64,000 bases of DNA from Toxorhynchites rutilus septentrionalis (taxonomy: Eukaryota; Arthropoda; Insecta; Diptera; Culicidae): contig NC_073745.1 of assembly GCF_029784135.1 (NCBI RefSeq), forward strand, positions 104,054,125 through 104,118,124, written 5' to 3'. The position numbers were made by a program, and so were the translations under genes. Below, one piece after another: positions 1-11,175 of this stretch (within the stretch, counting starts at the first letter, position 1; each line of letters opens with the position of its first letter). The notes beneath the pieces were generated by a model, which ran no database searches, was not told the DNA's origin, and worked only from the letters and a program-made list of their open reading frames with translations.

Positions 1-1023
1 TTTTCGCTAACCTTCACTCGCTCTCGCTTCGAAACAATTCAGTCGTTTTAATTGTGTTTCATTACACCCCTTCACCCCTCCAAATCCTTGGCAGCAAATT
101 CCCACCACAACCCGCGCGCCTGCGTCCATCATCGGACCCATATCGCATGTCACGAACCATGTTTTGGACAATGAAACAATAACTGTTGTACCTGAATTGC
201 AGTGCAACCGAAATGTACAGAACTGTGAAAGCCCAAGGGCACCAGACAGCAGCAGCAGCGCATAAATGTTTTGCCATGCGATTCAAATATCATCGGTGGT
301 GGTTTTCACATAATATATGTTCAGCTGTCACTTGCTTTTCTGTTGTTCTGTTTCAAGTTTTGGAAGCTGCAACTCTCTCGGTTCCAATGAATCAACAAAC
401 AAAAAAAAACAACTCTGCAATTCAAACGAAATTATTTTCCGTGAAAAGGCGGAAAACGAGCGAGGATTTAAATAATCAAAAGGAGACTGTTTACCTTCGG
501 TGCAGTGCCACTCTCCTCCATGGGAGGTAAACACTTTCCATTAGGTTTTATATGGTGAATCGTTTTATGTAATTAAATTTGATTGCATATATATTAAAAG
601 AATGAAAATTAGGTATACGACGAGAAAATTGAAAAGCGTTAATGTTGACGATTCAATTCAGAATGGCGGAATGCGACTGCGTTAATTAATGAATTTTATG
701 ATTTCCAAATTCAACAGTGAATAATATCGGAGAGGTTTGAGATCTGTTCTGACTGCTCTGTGCCGTGTCCGGGTCGGGGCTTTTTGCGGAATTCGAAGAA
801 ATATTAAATTTATATTAAAGAGTACTCACATGTGGTACAAATAATCGATAGTCATGACCGTGTAGTGACCATTTAAGCGCCCTAAGTGTCGTCCGTGCCG
901 TACGACATGTCATCATGTAAGGTAAAAGTAAAGCACAAACGATCCATGATTACTCAAATTATTTGCTTTGACGGATTGTGTAAAATGGACGAAGCGCGTT
1001 GAAATGTTACCAACTCAAACTTT
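1..1023. other. non-genic flank or upstream Mob2 intron
   Basis: I see no supported gene here. Open frames are short and have no recognisable protein signature. The stretch is probably intronic or upstream of Mob2, because the first Mob2 exon visible in the window starts mid-domain at 5715 with an acceptor site. Confidence 0.4.
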
Positions 1024-1083
1024 CTTTGTCTTCTTCTTTTTGGCTTGAGGAGGGTTTAAGCTTTTCAGTTCATTCGCCTCTAG
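1024..1083 (-). mobile_element. 60-bp retroposed LINE/SINE tail with target-site duplication
   Basis: The short insert holds a tail motif that reads GGCGAATGAACTGAAAAG on the minus strand. The same motif ends the SINE copies at 34832 and 43776. The insert is flanked by a perfect 12-bp direct repeat, AACTCAAACTTT, at 1012-1023 and 1084-1095. This is what target-primed reverse transcription leaves when it aborts after a few dozen bases. Confidence 0.6.
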
Positions 1084-1095
1084 AACTCAAACTTT

Positions 1096-1911
1096 TATAC
1101 CTCTATAAAAGCGCCCGTTTTACGAATTTAATCGTGTTCGCCGATCTCTCGCGGATGAAAACCTGAAAGTCGACCTAAACACTATAGGACAACATATTCC
1201 GCAGGTCACACTTATCCAATTTTGACAAACCTTTAGATTCTGGGTTCCTGTTTCATTCTTTTTTCTTCACATCCCATGCTTCTTAATGCCTCTGTAAATC
1301 GTTCTGAGAAGAGTCCATCGACTTGTCAAAGACCCTAGCGGTTCCTCAGATTATTCCTGTGGAACGCCTGAGATTCGCACATCGTTCACCGTTGTCCAGA
1401 TTAGTCTGATCAGCTTTTCGGAAGAGCCCTATTCGTCCATGCTCCTACAGTAGTACGCGACGAGAATGTGGAAGCATAGAAACATGGTATTAGTGGTACC
1501 TCCAAATTCCACAAATCCATTTGCTATTGGCAATAGACGGTGGGAGAGGATCTTGAACGTCGAAAGCACGATTGTTCAGAAGATCTAGGTTGTCACCAAT
1601 TCTTGTAGATGGTCGGTCTGTCCTTTCGTTTCTGTGGAAGCTATGCTGTATTCTTGAGCCCGCTGCAATGAGGCGTTGCACGTCATCTGCATGCTAAAAA
1701 CAAGCATCTTCTAAACATCATTTACTGTAATCCTCCGCCATATAATCTTAATCTTCTAAAAAAGAGAATTAAATTTCGATTTTTTCGTTCGTTCGAAAAC
1801 TACAAATCGTTCGAATACTATAGAATTTGTTCCACCATCGATAATTGAATTTGAGAACGTATTGCTAATATTATACCAACATTGAAAGAATCAATCAACA
1901 GAGGGGTCATA
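1096..1911. other. no gene seen
   Basis: A 63-codon minus-strand open frame at 1490-1681 continues as broken reading frame on both sides and matches nothing I recognise. It may be an old transposon relic. No other structure is evident. Confidence 0.3.
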
Positions 1912-1913
1912 TA

Positions 1914-3216
1914 CAGGGTTTTCCAACTTTAAATTCCGAAAATAAATTGAAATAAAACACACTTAGAAATCGAATTTCGATGAAACTTTTATTTCAAATT
2001 AAAGTTTGGTTTATGCCATTAGGTGTGAAATACAACATCATTCAAATGTCCACCTAGGGCTTCCTCGCACACCTTGATCCGGAACAGGTAATTTTCGATG
2101 ACTTTTCGGCACATATGGGGCGGTATCTCTGTCATAACTTCACGAATGTTGTCTTTCAACTGTTCAAGAGTTTGCGGAGAGTTGGCATAGACACGGTCTT
2201 TCGCATAACCCCACAAAAAAATGTTTAGCGGGTTCAAATCGCATGATTGGCCGTCCAAATTGGCATCACCAAAACGCGAAATTATGCGTCCCTCAAATTT
2301 CGTTCGCAATATGGCCATGGTCGGTCGTGTTGTGTGGCACGTGGCGCCGTCCTGCTGAAACCACATGTCATCCGTATCCATATCTTCAATTTGTGGCAAA
2401 AAAAAAATCGGTTAACATGCGGCCATAGCGCTCATCATTCACAGTTACCGTCTCGCCGTCCTCATTTTCAAAGAAATACGACCCGATGACTCCACCAGAC
2501 CATAATGCGCACCAAACAGTGACTTTTGGCGGAATGGCCTCTCAACAATCACGTGTGGATTTTCTGAGCCCCATATATGGACATTTTGGGTGTTCACATA
2601 GCCACCGAGCTCGAAATGTGCCTCATCGCTGAAGAAAATTTGATGCGAAAATTCAGCATTTTGCTGCTGTTGTTCGTTCACTCAATCGACGTATGCCCGA
2701 CGCATTCCATGGTCACCACGCTCTAATTTTTGTTCCAGTTGGACTTTATATGGATGTAGGTGCAAGTCCAAATGCAAAATTCGCCACAATGATGTGTTTG
2801 ACAAGCCCAATTGCTGAGCACGCCGTGGAATCGAAACATTCGGGTCATCCTCCACACTGGCAGCAACAGCAGCAATATTTTCGGCCGAACGCACATTACG
2901 ATGATGCACAGGTTTCACAATATCCGTTACGGATCCAGTTTGTTCGAATTTACGCACTACATTAGCGGTTGTGTGCTCTGTAGGCCGTCCATGGCGACCA
3001 AAATCCGTCCGTAATGCTCGAAAAACATTTGCCGGTTTTTCATCATTTTTATAGTATAATTTAACAAAATTAACACGTTGTGCGATGCTAAAACGATCCA
3101 TATAAAGTAAAATGGCAGACATTCAACTAACGATATGACGCTTTGGTTGACAGCTATGTCAAACGGTTGTCAGTGCAGGGCTGTATATTTTCGGAAGCCC
3201 GAAATGGAAAACCCTG
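1914..3216 (-). mobile_element. mariner-like DNA transposon, copy 1
   Basis: The element is about 1.30 kb and begins CAGGGTTTTCCA. It ends with the inverted form TGGAAAACCCTG. Both ends are flanked by TA (1912-1913 and 3217-3218), the target duplication of the IS630-Tc1-mariner superfamily. A second copy of almost the same length and sequence lies at 11176-12477. The terminal inverted repeats are short and imperfect beyond the first dozen bases. The single gene is on the minus strand and is broken. Confidence 0.9.
2019..3101 (-). pseudogene. mariner-like transposase, broken
   Basis: This was a DDD transposase of the Tc1/mariner group, a nuclear cut-and-paste enzyme. The N-terminal part carries a helix-turn-helix region (ANVVRKFEQTGSV). 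The catalytic part shows FSDEAHFEL, then QQDGATCHTT, then SCDLNPL, with 36 residues between the last two aspartates by my count. Breaks are a stop codon near 2681, a shifted frame in the middle third (around 2445-2520), and a homopolymer at 2398-2407. That run has ten A on the + strand, where nine would keep the frame. An in-frame ATG also exists at 3122, but 3101 matches the conserved MDRF start. The copy cannot supply active enzyme. Confidence 0.85.
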
Positions 3217-3218
3217 TA

Positions 3219-3603
3219 TGTGCCAAACCAGAACCTATTTTGGATACCTTAGTAATATCGTAGATTGTTGAGAACTGACAGTTTTGAAAAAGGGAAAGTA
3301 AAACGAAAAAAAGCGAATTGAGAAAAATGTAGATAATGATGAAAAAAATGGGAAATGAGAATAAATGAGAAAACAGGAAAAAAAAAATAACAAAAACAAA
3401 TATAAATGGATTATTTTCATAAACTAAATAAATGGAATGCACTGACGAGTTTAATAAATTAAACAAATGGAAAAAGTGGGAAGAAATAAAAAAAAACAAC
3501 AATAAACTATAAAAGAAAAACTAAAAAATGGGAAAAATGAATAAAAAGAAAGGAAAAATAGAAAAACGAGAAAAAAGTAAATAATTAAAATAACAAAAAA
3601 TGA
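3219..3603. repeat. A-rich low-complexity DNA
   Basis: The sequence is a drifting pattern of GGAATAAA-, GGAAAAA- and AATAAATGG-like words, rich in A and poor in C on the + strand. Long T-rich minus-strand open frames here are compositional and are not genes. The same kind of DNA resumes after 4080, so the LINE fragment between them sits within a simple-sequence tract. Confidence 0.6.
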
Positions 3604-3955
3604 CCGTTTCAAGCTGTACTGGGATCGCACTGTTCTGACCGACCTCTCGATCCACCACAACCGGCCAGATATAATGGTTTACGACAAGAGCGACCGCAAA
3701 GTCACCATCATCGATGTCGCTATTCCACTGAACCAGAATCTGGAGGAGACCCACGGTCGCAAAATCTGCAAGTACCGACCATTGGCCGTGGAGCTCAAGG
3801 AACTGTGGGGGCTAAGGGAGGTTCCAAGAATTGTCCCGAAGACACTTCTGGAAGCGCTAAAGGTGTTGAATATGGAGAAGGAATTGGCCGGCATCCAAAA
3901 GTCGGTCATCCTTAGCACCTGCGCGATTGTCCGACAATTTCTCGGTCAGGACTGA
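3604..3955 (+). pseudogene. 3' end of an R4/Dong-like non-LTR retrotransposon
   Basis: The frame reads LYWDRTVLTD, then NRPDI, then IDVAIPLNQNLEE and a C-terminal QKSVILSTCAIVRQFL before the stop. This order (YWDR, RPDI, IDVAIP, KY..LA.EL) is what I know from the region after the RT of R2/R4/Dong-type LINEs, which includes the restriction-like endonuclease. Only about 117 codons remain. The 5' side is cut off abruptly in A-rich DNA, as expected for a 5'-truncated insertion. A G-rich 3' UTR follows to about 4080 and runs into A-rich repeats. An RT fragment of a similar element is at 45318-45790. Confidence 0.65.
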
Positions 3956-4080
3956 AACAGCACGAGCATGCAGATACGTGCATTCCGCAGAGCCTAGTCC
4001 CCCTTTGGCATTCAGAAGCCCGGGGGCAGGTGAAAATTCTGGCTAGGTTCGCCTAGTTAAGAAGTGAGATAAGTCTGCCA

Positions 4081-4910
4081 AAACAAAAAATATATAAATG
4101 GAATAAAGGGAACAAATTGAATAAATGTAAAAAATCAAATAAATGGAATAAATTGAATAAATAGAGTAAAATTAGAATGATGAACGACACCGGAGAAGCA
4201 ATAGGTTCATCAGTTCTTCAAAATTAATTAAATAATGAAAATAGAAAAAAAACATGTAAATAAAATTTAACAATAAATTGACATTAAAGGGGAACAAATT
4301 AATAAATTGGATAAATAACAAAACAAATAGATAAATGGAAAAAAAAATTAAAATTTGCAAAAATTTCAACATTAATATACCCAAGAAAAAGGAAAAGGAA
4401 AAGAAATTGTGGAAAAGGAAAAGGAAAAGGTAGCCGGTAAATGGTAAACAGTAAACAGTAAACGGTGAACGCATAACGGTAAATGGAAAAAAATAATAAT
4501 TATAAATGGAATAAATGTACTAAATGAAATAGGTAAATGAAAAAAAAAAACCAATGAAAAAAAGAAAATAAATAGAATAAATGGAATGAAAAGAATGAAC
4601 GTAAAAGGAGAGATTGAGAAAAATTAAGTAAATTACAAAAATGGAATAAAAAAATTAAGAAAAATAGAAAAAAAAACAAAATAAAATGGATGGATGGCAT
4701 GGATAAAATGGTATAGAATGGTAAATAAATCAAACGAGAAGTCATTCAACAGCAAACAAGAAAAAAACAATTTAAAAATTCTAAAATTTAAAATTTGATA
4801 AACTGGAACAGGAAAATTTGTAAAATTGATAATATGAACTGTAAAATATGGAAAACAAGGAAAAATAGCAGAATGGGACAAGGAAAATGAAAAAAGAAGA
4901 AATCTTAGGG
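4081..4910. repeat. A-rich ATAAATGG-like simple repeat tract
   Basis: Imperfect repeats of AATAAATGGAAT and GGAAAAGGAAAAGG continue for more than 800 bases. They probably expanded from the 3' tail of the LINE fragment that ends near 4080. No gene is supported. Confidence 0.6.
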
Positions 4911-5021
4911 TGGGATTATGTCCACGGTACGTCCGGAATGGTGACATAGGACATTGAAATTATTATAAAATGCATTGAAATTTTAAGAATAGCTCTATAG
5001 TTGAAATTTTTGGTTACCCTG

Positions 5022-5056
5022 AAATTGATTGATTGATGATTCATTCTTGCCCTCGC
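5022..5056. repeat. short dispersed repeat, inverted relative to 40877-40908
   Basis: The segment reading TTGATGATTCATTC followed by CCCTCGCGAG recurs in inverted orientation at about 40877-40908. Both look like fragments of one interspersed repeat. No coding content is visible. Confidence 0.4.
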
Positions 5057-5317
5057 GAGAACAATACTTGGGCTGGCCATATGTCGGAATTTATTTCCCT
5101 GTGTCAATGCACTCACTGCATTGAGTGTTCATCGCGAACTCTTTCGCGGTGCACAGAACAAATGTGTGGGAAAATGGTAATGTTTCCAATTTTCATTAGT
5201 TTAAATCTGTTACGGATTAGGGAATCGTAAGTTCTAACTATATCAATGAAATTTTAGAGAATTTCCAATTCTATTGGTATGTAAATTTTCAAAATTTGTT
5301 TGCAGCAAAACATATAT

Positions 5318-5420
5318 TAGGCTGGGGAAAAAGTAATCCATTATATTTAATTGGCACTCTTACAGAAAGACGTAGTACTTCGTGAAGACAAACAAAACTG
5401 GAAACTGGAACTTCCATAAT
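5318..5420 (+). mobile_element. mariner-type terminal repeat remnant
   Basis: The segment starts TATTAGGCTGGGGAAAAAGT, which resembles the TTAGG(T/C)TGGGGAAAAAGTAAT ends of insect mariner elements. No transposase follows, so only an end survives, and its 3' limit is approximate. Confidence 0.45.
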
Positions 5421-5714
5421 TTTCGAATTCTAAAACGAATACACCACATTATGAAGACAACTAGTATTACTTTTCAATTGTGCGGAATAGAAAATATATT
5501 TCTATCTATAATAATCAACTTTCTATAGTCAATCTCAAAATCGTAATACAAGAACACACCATTGCGTGTCGGCATACCCACCCACATACCCACATATTGT
5601 ACATACAATTCTAATGAAGAACTAATTGGATGCTTTAATCGGTCTAGAACGGTTTATTTTTAGCTCGTCCAATTAATTAATCGATATTTCTTTTTTTTTC
5701 CACCTTCCTCACAG

Positions 5715-5811
5715 CACTGGCGCTTTTCGAACACGTGAATCTAGTATATGGTACAATCAGCGAATTCTGCACCACATCCGGCTGCCCAGACATGACCGGG
5801 CCAGGAACTAG
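5715..5811 (+). CDS. Mob2: Mob2 MOB kinase activator, internal exon (first visible)
   Basis: This exon encodes LALFEHVNLVYG, then TISEFC and SGCPDMTGPG, the start of the MOB/phocein fold. MOB2 proteins bind NDR/Tricornered-type AGC kinases and help control cell and neurite shape; in flies Mob2 works with Tricornered. The two cysteines in EFCTTSGCPDM match zinc ligands of the MOB fold. A polypyrimidine acceptor (TTCCTCACAG) precedes the exon. It ends AG before GTGAGT and completes an AGA codon with the next exon. The first codon is split with an unseen upstream exon, so the start codon and N-terminus are not in the visible exons. Only the annotated frame matches Mob2. Confidence 0.93.
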
Positions 5812-7738
5812 GTGAGTCTCAAAATACCTCGCAATAATTTCGCATTTCATCAAACACAATCAACCAACCAACCAGACGCGATGTGTTGTTGTAATTATTT
5901 GCCTATTTACGTACGCGAAAATGTGGTGAAGGGTGCAATCGATATAGTATCGAACAATAAGCGGTGGCTATTATAGCGTGTACTCAACCGGATTCATTAT
6001 AAAAGTCACAATAATCAGTCATAAATCAATCGTAAGCTGGTAAACCGTGCGTTGCTCAAGTTTTAATTAGGGTTCTTCACTTCGACCAGAACAGAAGCAC
6101 CCAATTATGGCATTTTTCCGCGGAAATTATTCACTGTCGCCGAAATTCAAGGTCCTCTTAACGCTCACAACCGGTTAATGGGGGGTCCCCATCGAATGAT
6201 ACTACTGTAATGGTACATATTTGCATGGGGTGAGCCAAGAAGTGGGCTGTTCTCGTGCTGCGGTCAAACGGACAGCCGCTGCTCCGCGCGTGGCTATGAA
6301 TTTATATCGGGTACATTTTACGGTTTCCACGAACGAACGAACCCACTGCCATAACTTCACTACCGGGTTTTCGGACCGTGCCAATTTTAGCCTAATAATT
6401 ATTTCGGCCAGACACGCACAATCGTCGTCCACCGCAGTCTTCTTTGTCCTCGGAAGAGGTGGTGGTGACCATTACGATGAATTTAATTTGCGCGCCAATA
6501 AAACCTGTTTTCGAATTCGAGCTATATATTTGAGCTGGACCGAAAGTCGTACGTTTTTGGGCGTCCGAAAGTCCCGTTTCTGGTATTTATTAATAACGCT
6601 CACAGGTGTGTCTGTACGTACGCCAGCAACGCTGGTTTGGTTGCGCCGGGTGGGCAGTAAAACTCCACGATATTAAATCCTTTATATTGGCACAGAAGGT
6701 ACGACGAAACGCCAATGAGTCATACCTGCGGAATAATTAAACCGAACAACAACAAAGCGCTCTCCGCTACTGCTCACCACTCCATGCCTCGAAGGTGTAG
6801 TGAACCATCGCGACAATAACCGCAAAACAGAGCAGGAGGAAATCCCATTAAAATAATACAATTTCTCGCGATAAATATGGAAATCGTTTTTATATGACTC
6901 ATGATTGTTGCGGCTAGATCCAATCCCCGTCTCCAAAAATAGAATCCTTCTTGTCCCGCGCGATTATTGATCATCGGCATGGATTGAACTGTGCGACAGT
7001 TGTTTTTGCTCGAGCTGCTGTCAAACGTGCTTTGATTTGACAAGTACCCGATGAAAGGTGCATCCACTCAGAAAGGGGTTGGGCTCGAAATCCCCTTAGA
7101 CAAATAGTGAAGATGGTGCGAAGAGAGTGACTGCACTTTCCATTGCATAGGTGCGACGCGGGATTTGTGATAGTAGTAGAATATAGTCAGGTAGATCAAC
7201 ACATGACTGAAATAAATGCATGAGAAAAAAAGAGAGCTGGTGTGCTCTTCTGCGGGTGTGTGCTTTGAATTGCTGATGCAATTGTTGATTAGTTTCAGCA
7301 GCACCCCAAGGGATCTTGACCATGCGACTGTTATTGGGGTTAATGGACTGAATAAAATTCAAATATCTGGGCTGACTGTTACACAAAGTGTGACCTGAAA
7401 ATTGAATTTGATCGGTGTTTAGTGTCACACGCCGTTGTTTGTGAAACGTATCGTATCGATCTGAATTGAAATTGAGCCGTGTTTGTCAGCGATTACCGTA
7501 TCATTACAACATGAAATAAATTACACTGAGTATAAGGTATAACAATAATGCTTTGTTCAAATGAAATTGATATGAGATTTTTTTTATATTTGCATCATTG
7601 AAATCAATATGTCCGTCTCACATTTTTGCCTGGTCTTTTAACTTTTTGCGATCGTATGTCTATTCTCAGCCACCACAGCAAGGAATCATACTACATATTT
7701 TGTTCAACCGTGCAATAGTTTACAATTTTTCTAAACAG
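5812..7738. other. Mob2 intron 1, unique part
   Basis: I see no gene. A 151-codon + strand open frame at 6221-6676 lies in a more GC-rich stretch, but it has no family signature and is probably chance. The block could hold regulatory DNA; nothing in the sequence proves it. Confidence 0.4.
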
Positions 7739-8941
7739 AGGGCCTGGCCGGGTAAGGGAATAAAAAGTGCCCCCAAACCAAATCAGCTGTATGGCAAATA
7801 TTGTGTAGGATATTAAATAAGAAATTTAGGCGGTTTATTTGAACCCCTATGTGGTACTAAAAATACTGAATGTGCATCATACTACGGTGTATAAAAAAAA
7901 GTATTAAAAAAATATCAAAAATTGAAGTACTAAAAAAATATTATAATTTTTTTTTTTTATTTAGATATTCAGTACTACTCTAATTCATATTTAAATGTGT
8001 TCCTACGGCTTTTCTAGATATGTGTGATTTTTTCCAGATTTTTTTCAGTGTTGCGCGGTACAAAAAATATTTTTTTTATATTTTCAACGGGTTTGGCTGG
8101 GTTAGAGAGTAAAAAGTGCCCCTAAACCAAATCACCAGCTGTATGGAAAATAGTGTATAGGGTACTGAATAAAACATTTTGGCAGTTGAATCCTTTTATG
8201 GTACACCATAGAATATATAGTGAAAAATGCACCTTCTCGTGTTTTTTACGCCATTCTCAATAGCTTTAAGACAAAAATATGAAGAAAATACTGAAAGTTC
8301 ATCTTACTAAGATGTATCGATCAATATTTTCAAACAATTTCTTCATCAAAAAATCAAATATTAAAAAAAATTAAATGAAATTTTTATTTTTATTTTAAAA
8401 TAATTTTTTATTTTTTTATTCTGAGATTCAGTACTACTCTAGTTTGTATTCAAAATTCTTCCCACGTCTATTTTAGGTATATGTGATTTTTTCATGATTT
8501 TTAGAGTGTTTTTAACGGTACAAAACAAATTACATATATTTTCAGGCATTTTGAAATTTTGAAAAAAAAATTACTTTGAGATCCACTTTTGCTCTAATTT
8601 TTATTTAAATGCGTTCATATGTGTTGTTTTTTCCCCATGTAGCGTAATTTTTTCTTGAAGTTTTAAGAGGATTGCTCGAAAAAAAAAATAATTTTTTGGC
8701 CTTTGGGCATTTTTAATTTATTTTGAATTTAGAGACCCAGTACTGCTCTGATATTTATTTGAATTTTGTTTTTTATATGTCTAAATATTGTCGGTATATT
8801 TAGAGCATTGCGCTGTACAAAGATTTTTCTTCTCATTTCTTAAAATATATGAGATTATCTTTACATTGGATTTAGATGGTTTACCAAATTCATAGGAGTC
8901 AGCAGTACGATAGAGCTCTGTGAGAAAAAAAAAGTCCTTGT

Positions 8942-9604
8942 GGAAAGATAATTCGGATTAATGAGAAGAACACTCAAAAAATCCAAATAATCATTACTTT
9001 TTTATTTCAATCTTACAATTGCAAACCTCGAATACAATAAAATAATCGATTTCAAGAAAATAATAATAATAATGCAGACGATAAAGAAAATTATTTTTGT
9101 GTCTCGCAATGCTCTTAAGAATTCCGGAAAAAATGGCACTACATGTAGAAAAAAAGACACATACGAACGCATTTGAATAAAAATTAGAGCAGAAGTGGGT
9201 CTCAAAGTTATATTTTTTTCAAAATTTCGAAATGCCAGAAAATATATAAAATTTGCTTGTACCGCATATTTTAATTTTTTTTCATTATTACATTTTTTAT
9301 GAAAAAATTTTTTGAAGATATTTATCGAAACACCTTAGTAAGATGTACTTTTAGTAGTTTTTTTTTTCCATATTTTTGTCTCAAAGCTATTGAGGATGGC
9401 GTGAAAAAAACCAAAAGGTGCATTTTTCACCATAGATCCTATGGTGTACCATATAAGGACTCGAATATATGGTACTACTGCCAAAATGGTTTTATTTAGA
9501 ACCCTATACAATGTTTTCCATACAGCTGGTGATTTGGTTTGGGGGCACTTTTTACTCCCTTACCCAGCCAGACCCGTTGGAAATATAAAAAAAATATTTT
9601 TTTT
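8942..9604. repeat. 663-bp tandem duplication, unit 1
   Basis: Unit 1 starts GGAAAGATAATTCGG and is repeated immediately downstream at an offset of exactly 663 bases. Short open frames translate identically in the two units (9002-9205 with 9665-9868, and 9299-9499 with 9962-10162). Within what I compared, the copies look identical. Confidence 0.9.
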
Positions 9605-10267
9605 GGAAAGATAATTCGGATTAATGAGAAGAACACTCAAAAAATCCAAATAATCATTACTTTTTTATTTCAATCTTACAATTGCAAACCTCGAATACAA
9701 TAAAATAATCGATTTCAAGAAAATAATAATAATAATGCAGACGATAAAGAAAATTATTTTTGTGTCTCGCAATGCTCTTAAGAATTCCGGAAAAAATGGC
9801 ACTACATGTAGAAAAAAAGACACATACGAACGCATTTGAATAAAAATTAGAGCAGAAGTGGGTCTCAAAGTTATATTTTTTTCAAAATTTCGAAATGCCA
9901 GAAAATATATAAAATTTGCTTGTACCGCATATTTTAATTTTTTTTCATTATTACATTTTTTATGAAAAAATTTTTTGAAGATATTTATCGAAACACCTTA
10001 GTAAGATGTACTTTTAGTAGTTTTTTTTTTCCATATTTTTGTCTCAAAGCTATTGAGGATGGCGTGAAAAAAACCAAAAGGTGCATTTTTCACCATAGAT
10101 CCTATGGTGTACCATATAAGGACTCGAATATATGGTACTACTGCCAAAATGGTTTTATTTAGAACCCTATACAATGTTTTCCATACAGCTGGTGATTTGG
10201 TTTGGGGGCACTTTTTACTCCCTTACCCAGCCAGACCCGTTGGAAATATAAAAAAAATATTTTTTTT
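9605..10267. repeat. 663-bp tandem duplication, unit 2
   Basis: This is the second, apparently identical copy of 8942-9604. The two diverge after a run of eight T. Unit 1 then enters unit 2, while unit 2 continues into GTACCGCG, the original flank, which has a related inverted sequence near 8055. Confidence 0.9.
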
Positions 10268-10661
10268 GTACCGCGCCAAAAATCTGAAAAAATCACACAT
10301 ATCTAGAAAAGCCGTAGGAACACATTTAAATATGAATCTGAATCTCTAAATCCCAAAAAAAATTTTTTTTCAAAATTTCAATACTTTTTTTAGTACTTCA
10401 ATTTGTAATATATTTTTTTTTTTGATAATTTTTCTTTATACACCTTAGTAAGATCCACATTCAGTATTTTTATCTCGAAGCTTTTGAGGATGGCGTGAAA
10501 TGAACGAAAAAGCACGTTTTTCTGTATAGATCCTATGTTAAACTACATAGGGGTTCAAATAAACCGCCAAAATTCCTTATTTAATATTCTATACAATATT
10601 TGCCATACAGCTGGTGATTTGGTTTGGGAGCCCTTTTTACTCCCTTACCCGGCCAGGCCCT

Positions 10662-11173
10662 TTAAAAGTTATTTAATTAAGCAAAACAGACACCGATGAT
10701 AAACAACTCAATTTTCGATGACGAAGGTACAAAGGCAACATATATCGGGACGTGGTCAATACACTATCAGTATAGCAGGCCCAAAAGCAGTATAAAATTG
10801 TTTAAATTTGAATGACAATTTTTTCATGAAATTAGTTGAATGCTTAAAATCAGTGCGATAAAAGTTCAATCGAACGAAACCGACGAAAATAACAAAGACT
10901 GTCGTCCGTCATAAAAAAGCATTCTTTAATTGTTAGGAAAAACAAATCATTAATTTCGATTTCGGTTTCATCGCTGTCGTATATGTAAGGCATGAACACT
11001 ACATCAGAAAAAAAACTGCAAAATTCGACAACAACATTATTCCAAAATACTTTACATTAACATAAGTATGTTTTTTTCGATGAAACACACACTGAACCAA
11101 ATCACCCCACAGATGGTCCAAATCACCCCGCATCAAATTTTAATGTCCAAAAGTCGTCTCTTTTATTTTATGA
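10662..11173. other. intronic DNA, nothing recognised
   Basis: The stretch is AT-rich. The phrase TGGTCCAAATCACCCC near 11113 is mirrored by TGGTCCAAATTCCCCC near 12601, on the other side of the next mariner copy. That copy may have inserted in an older repeat. Confidence 0.3.
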
Positions 11174-11175
11174 TA

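Larger units (their letters stand above)
7739..10661. mobile_element. foldback/MITE-type element in Mob2 intron 1
   Basis: The left end reads AGGGCCTGGCCGGGTAAGGG and the right end is its reverse complement. Inside, the phrase AAAGTGCCCC..AAACCAAATCA recurs in both orientations (7771, 8113, about 9535, 10198 and 10618). The element is therefore built from several inverted subunits. No transposase is present; the small frames inside are AT-rich noise. A clear target-site duplication was not found. Confidence 0.75.

Noticed and set aside
3170..4947. Several long Phe/Leu/Ser-rich minus-strand open frames
   Set aside because: They are the complement of A-rich simple repeats and have no domain or conserved signature.
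6221..6676. 151-codon open frame on the + strand
   Set aside because: No known motif, and no splice or start context. It lies in intron 1 of Mob2 and is probably chance in a GC-richer block.
9002..9868. Identical 67-codon frames in the two tandem units
   Set aside because: Identity comes from the DNA duplication. The frames are AT-driven and have no coding signature.
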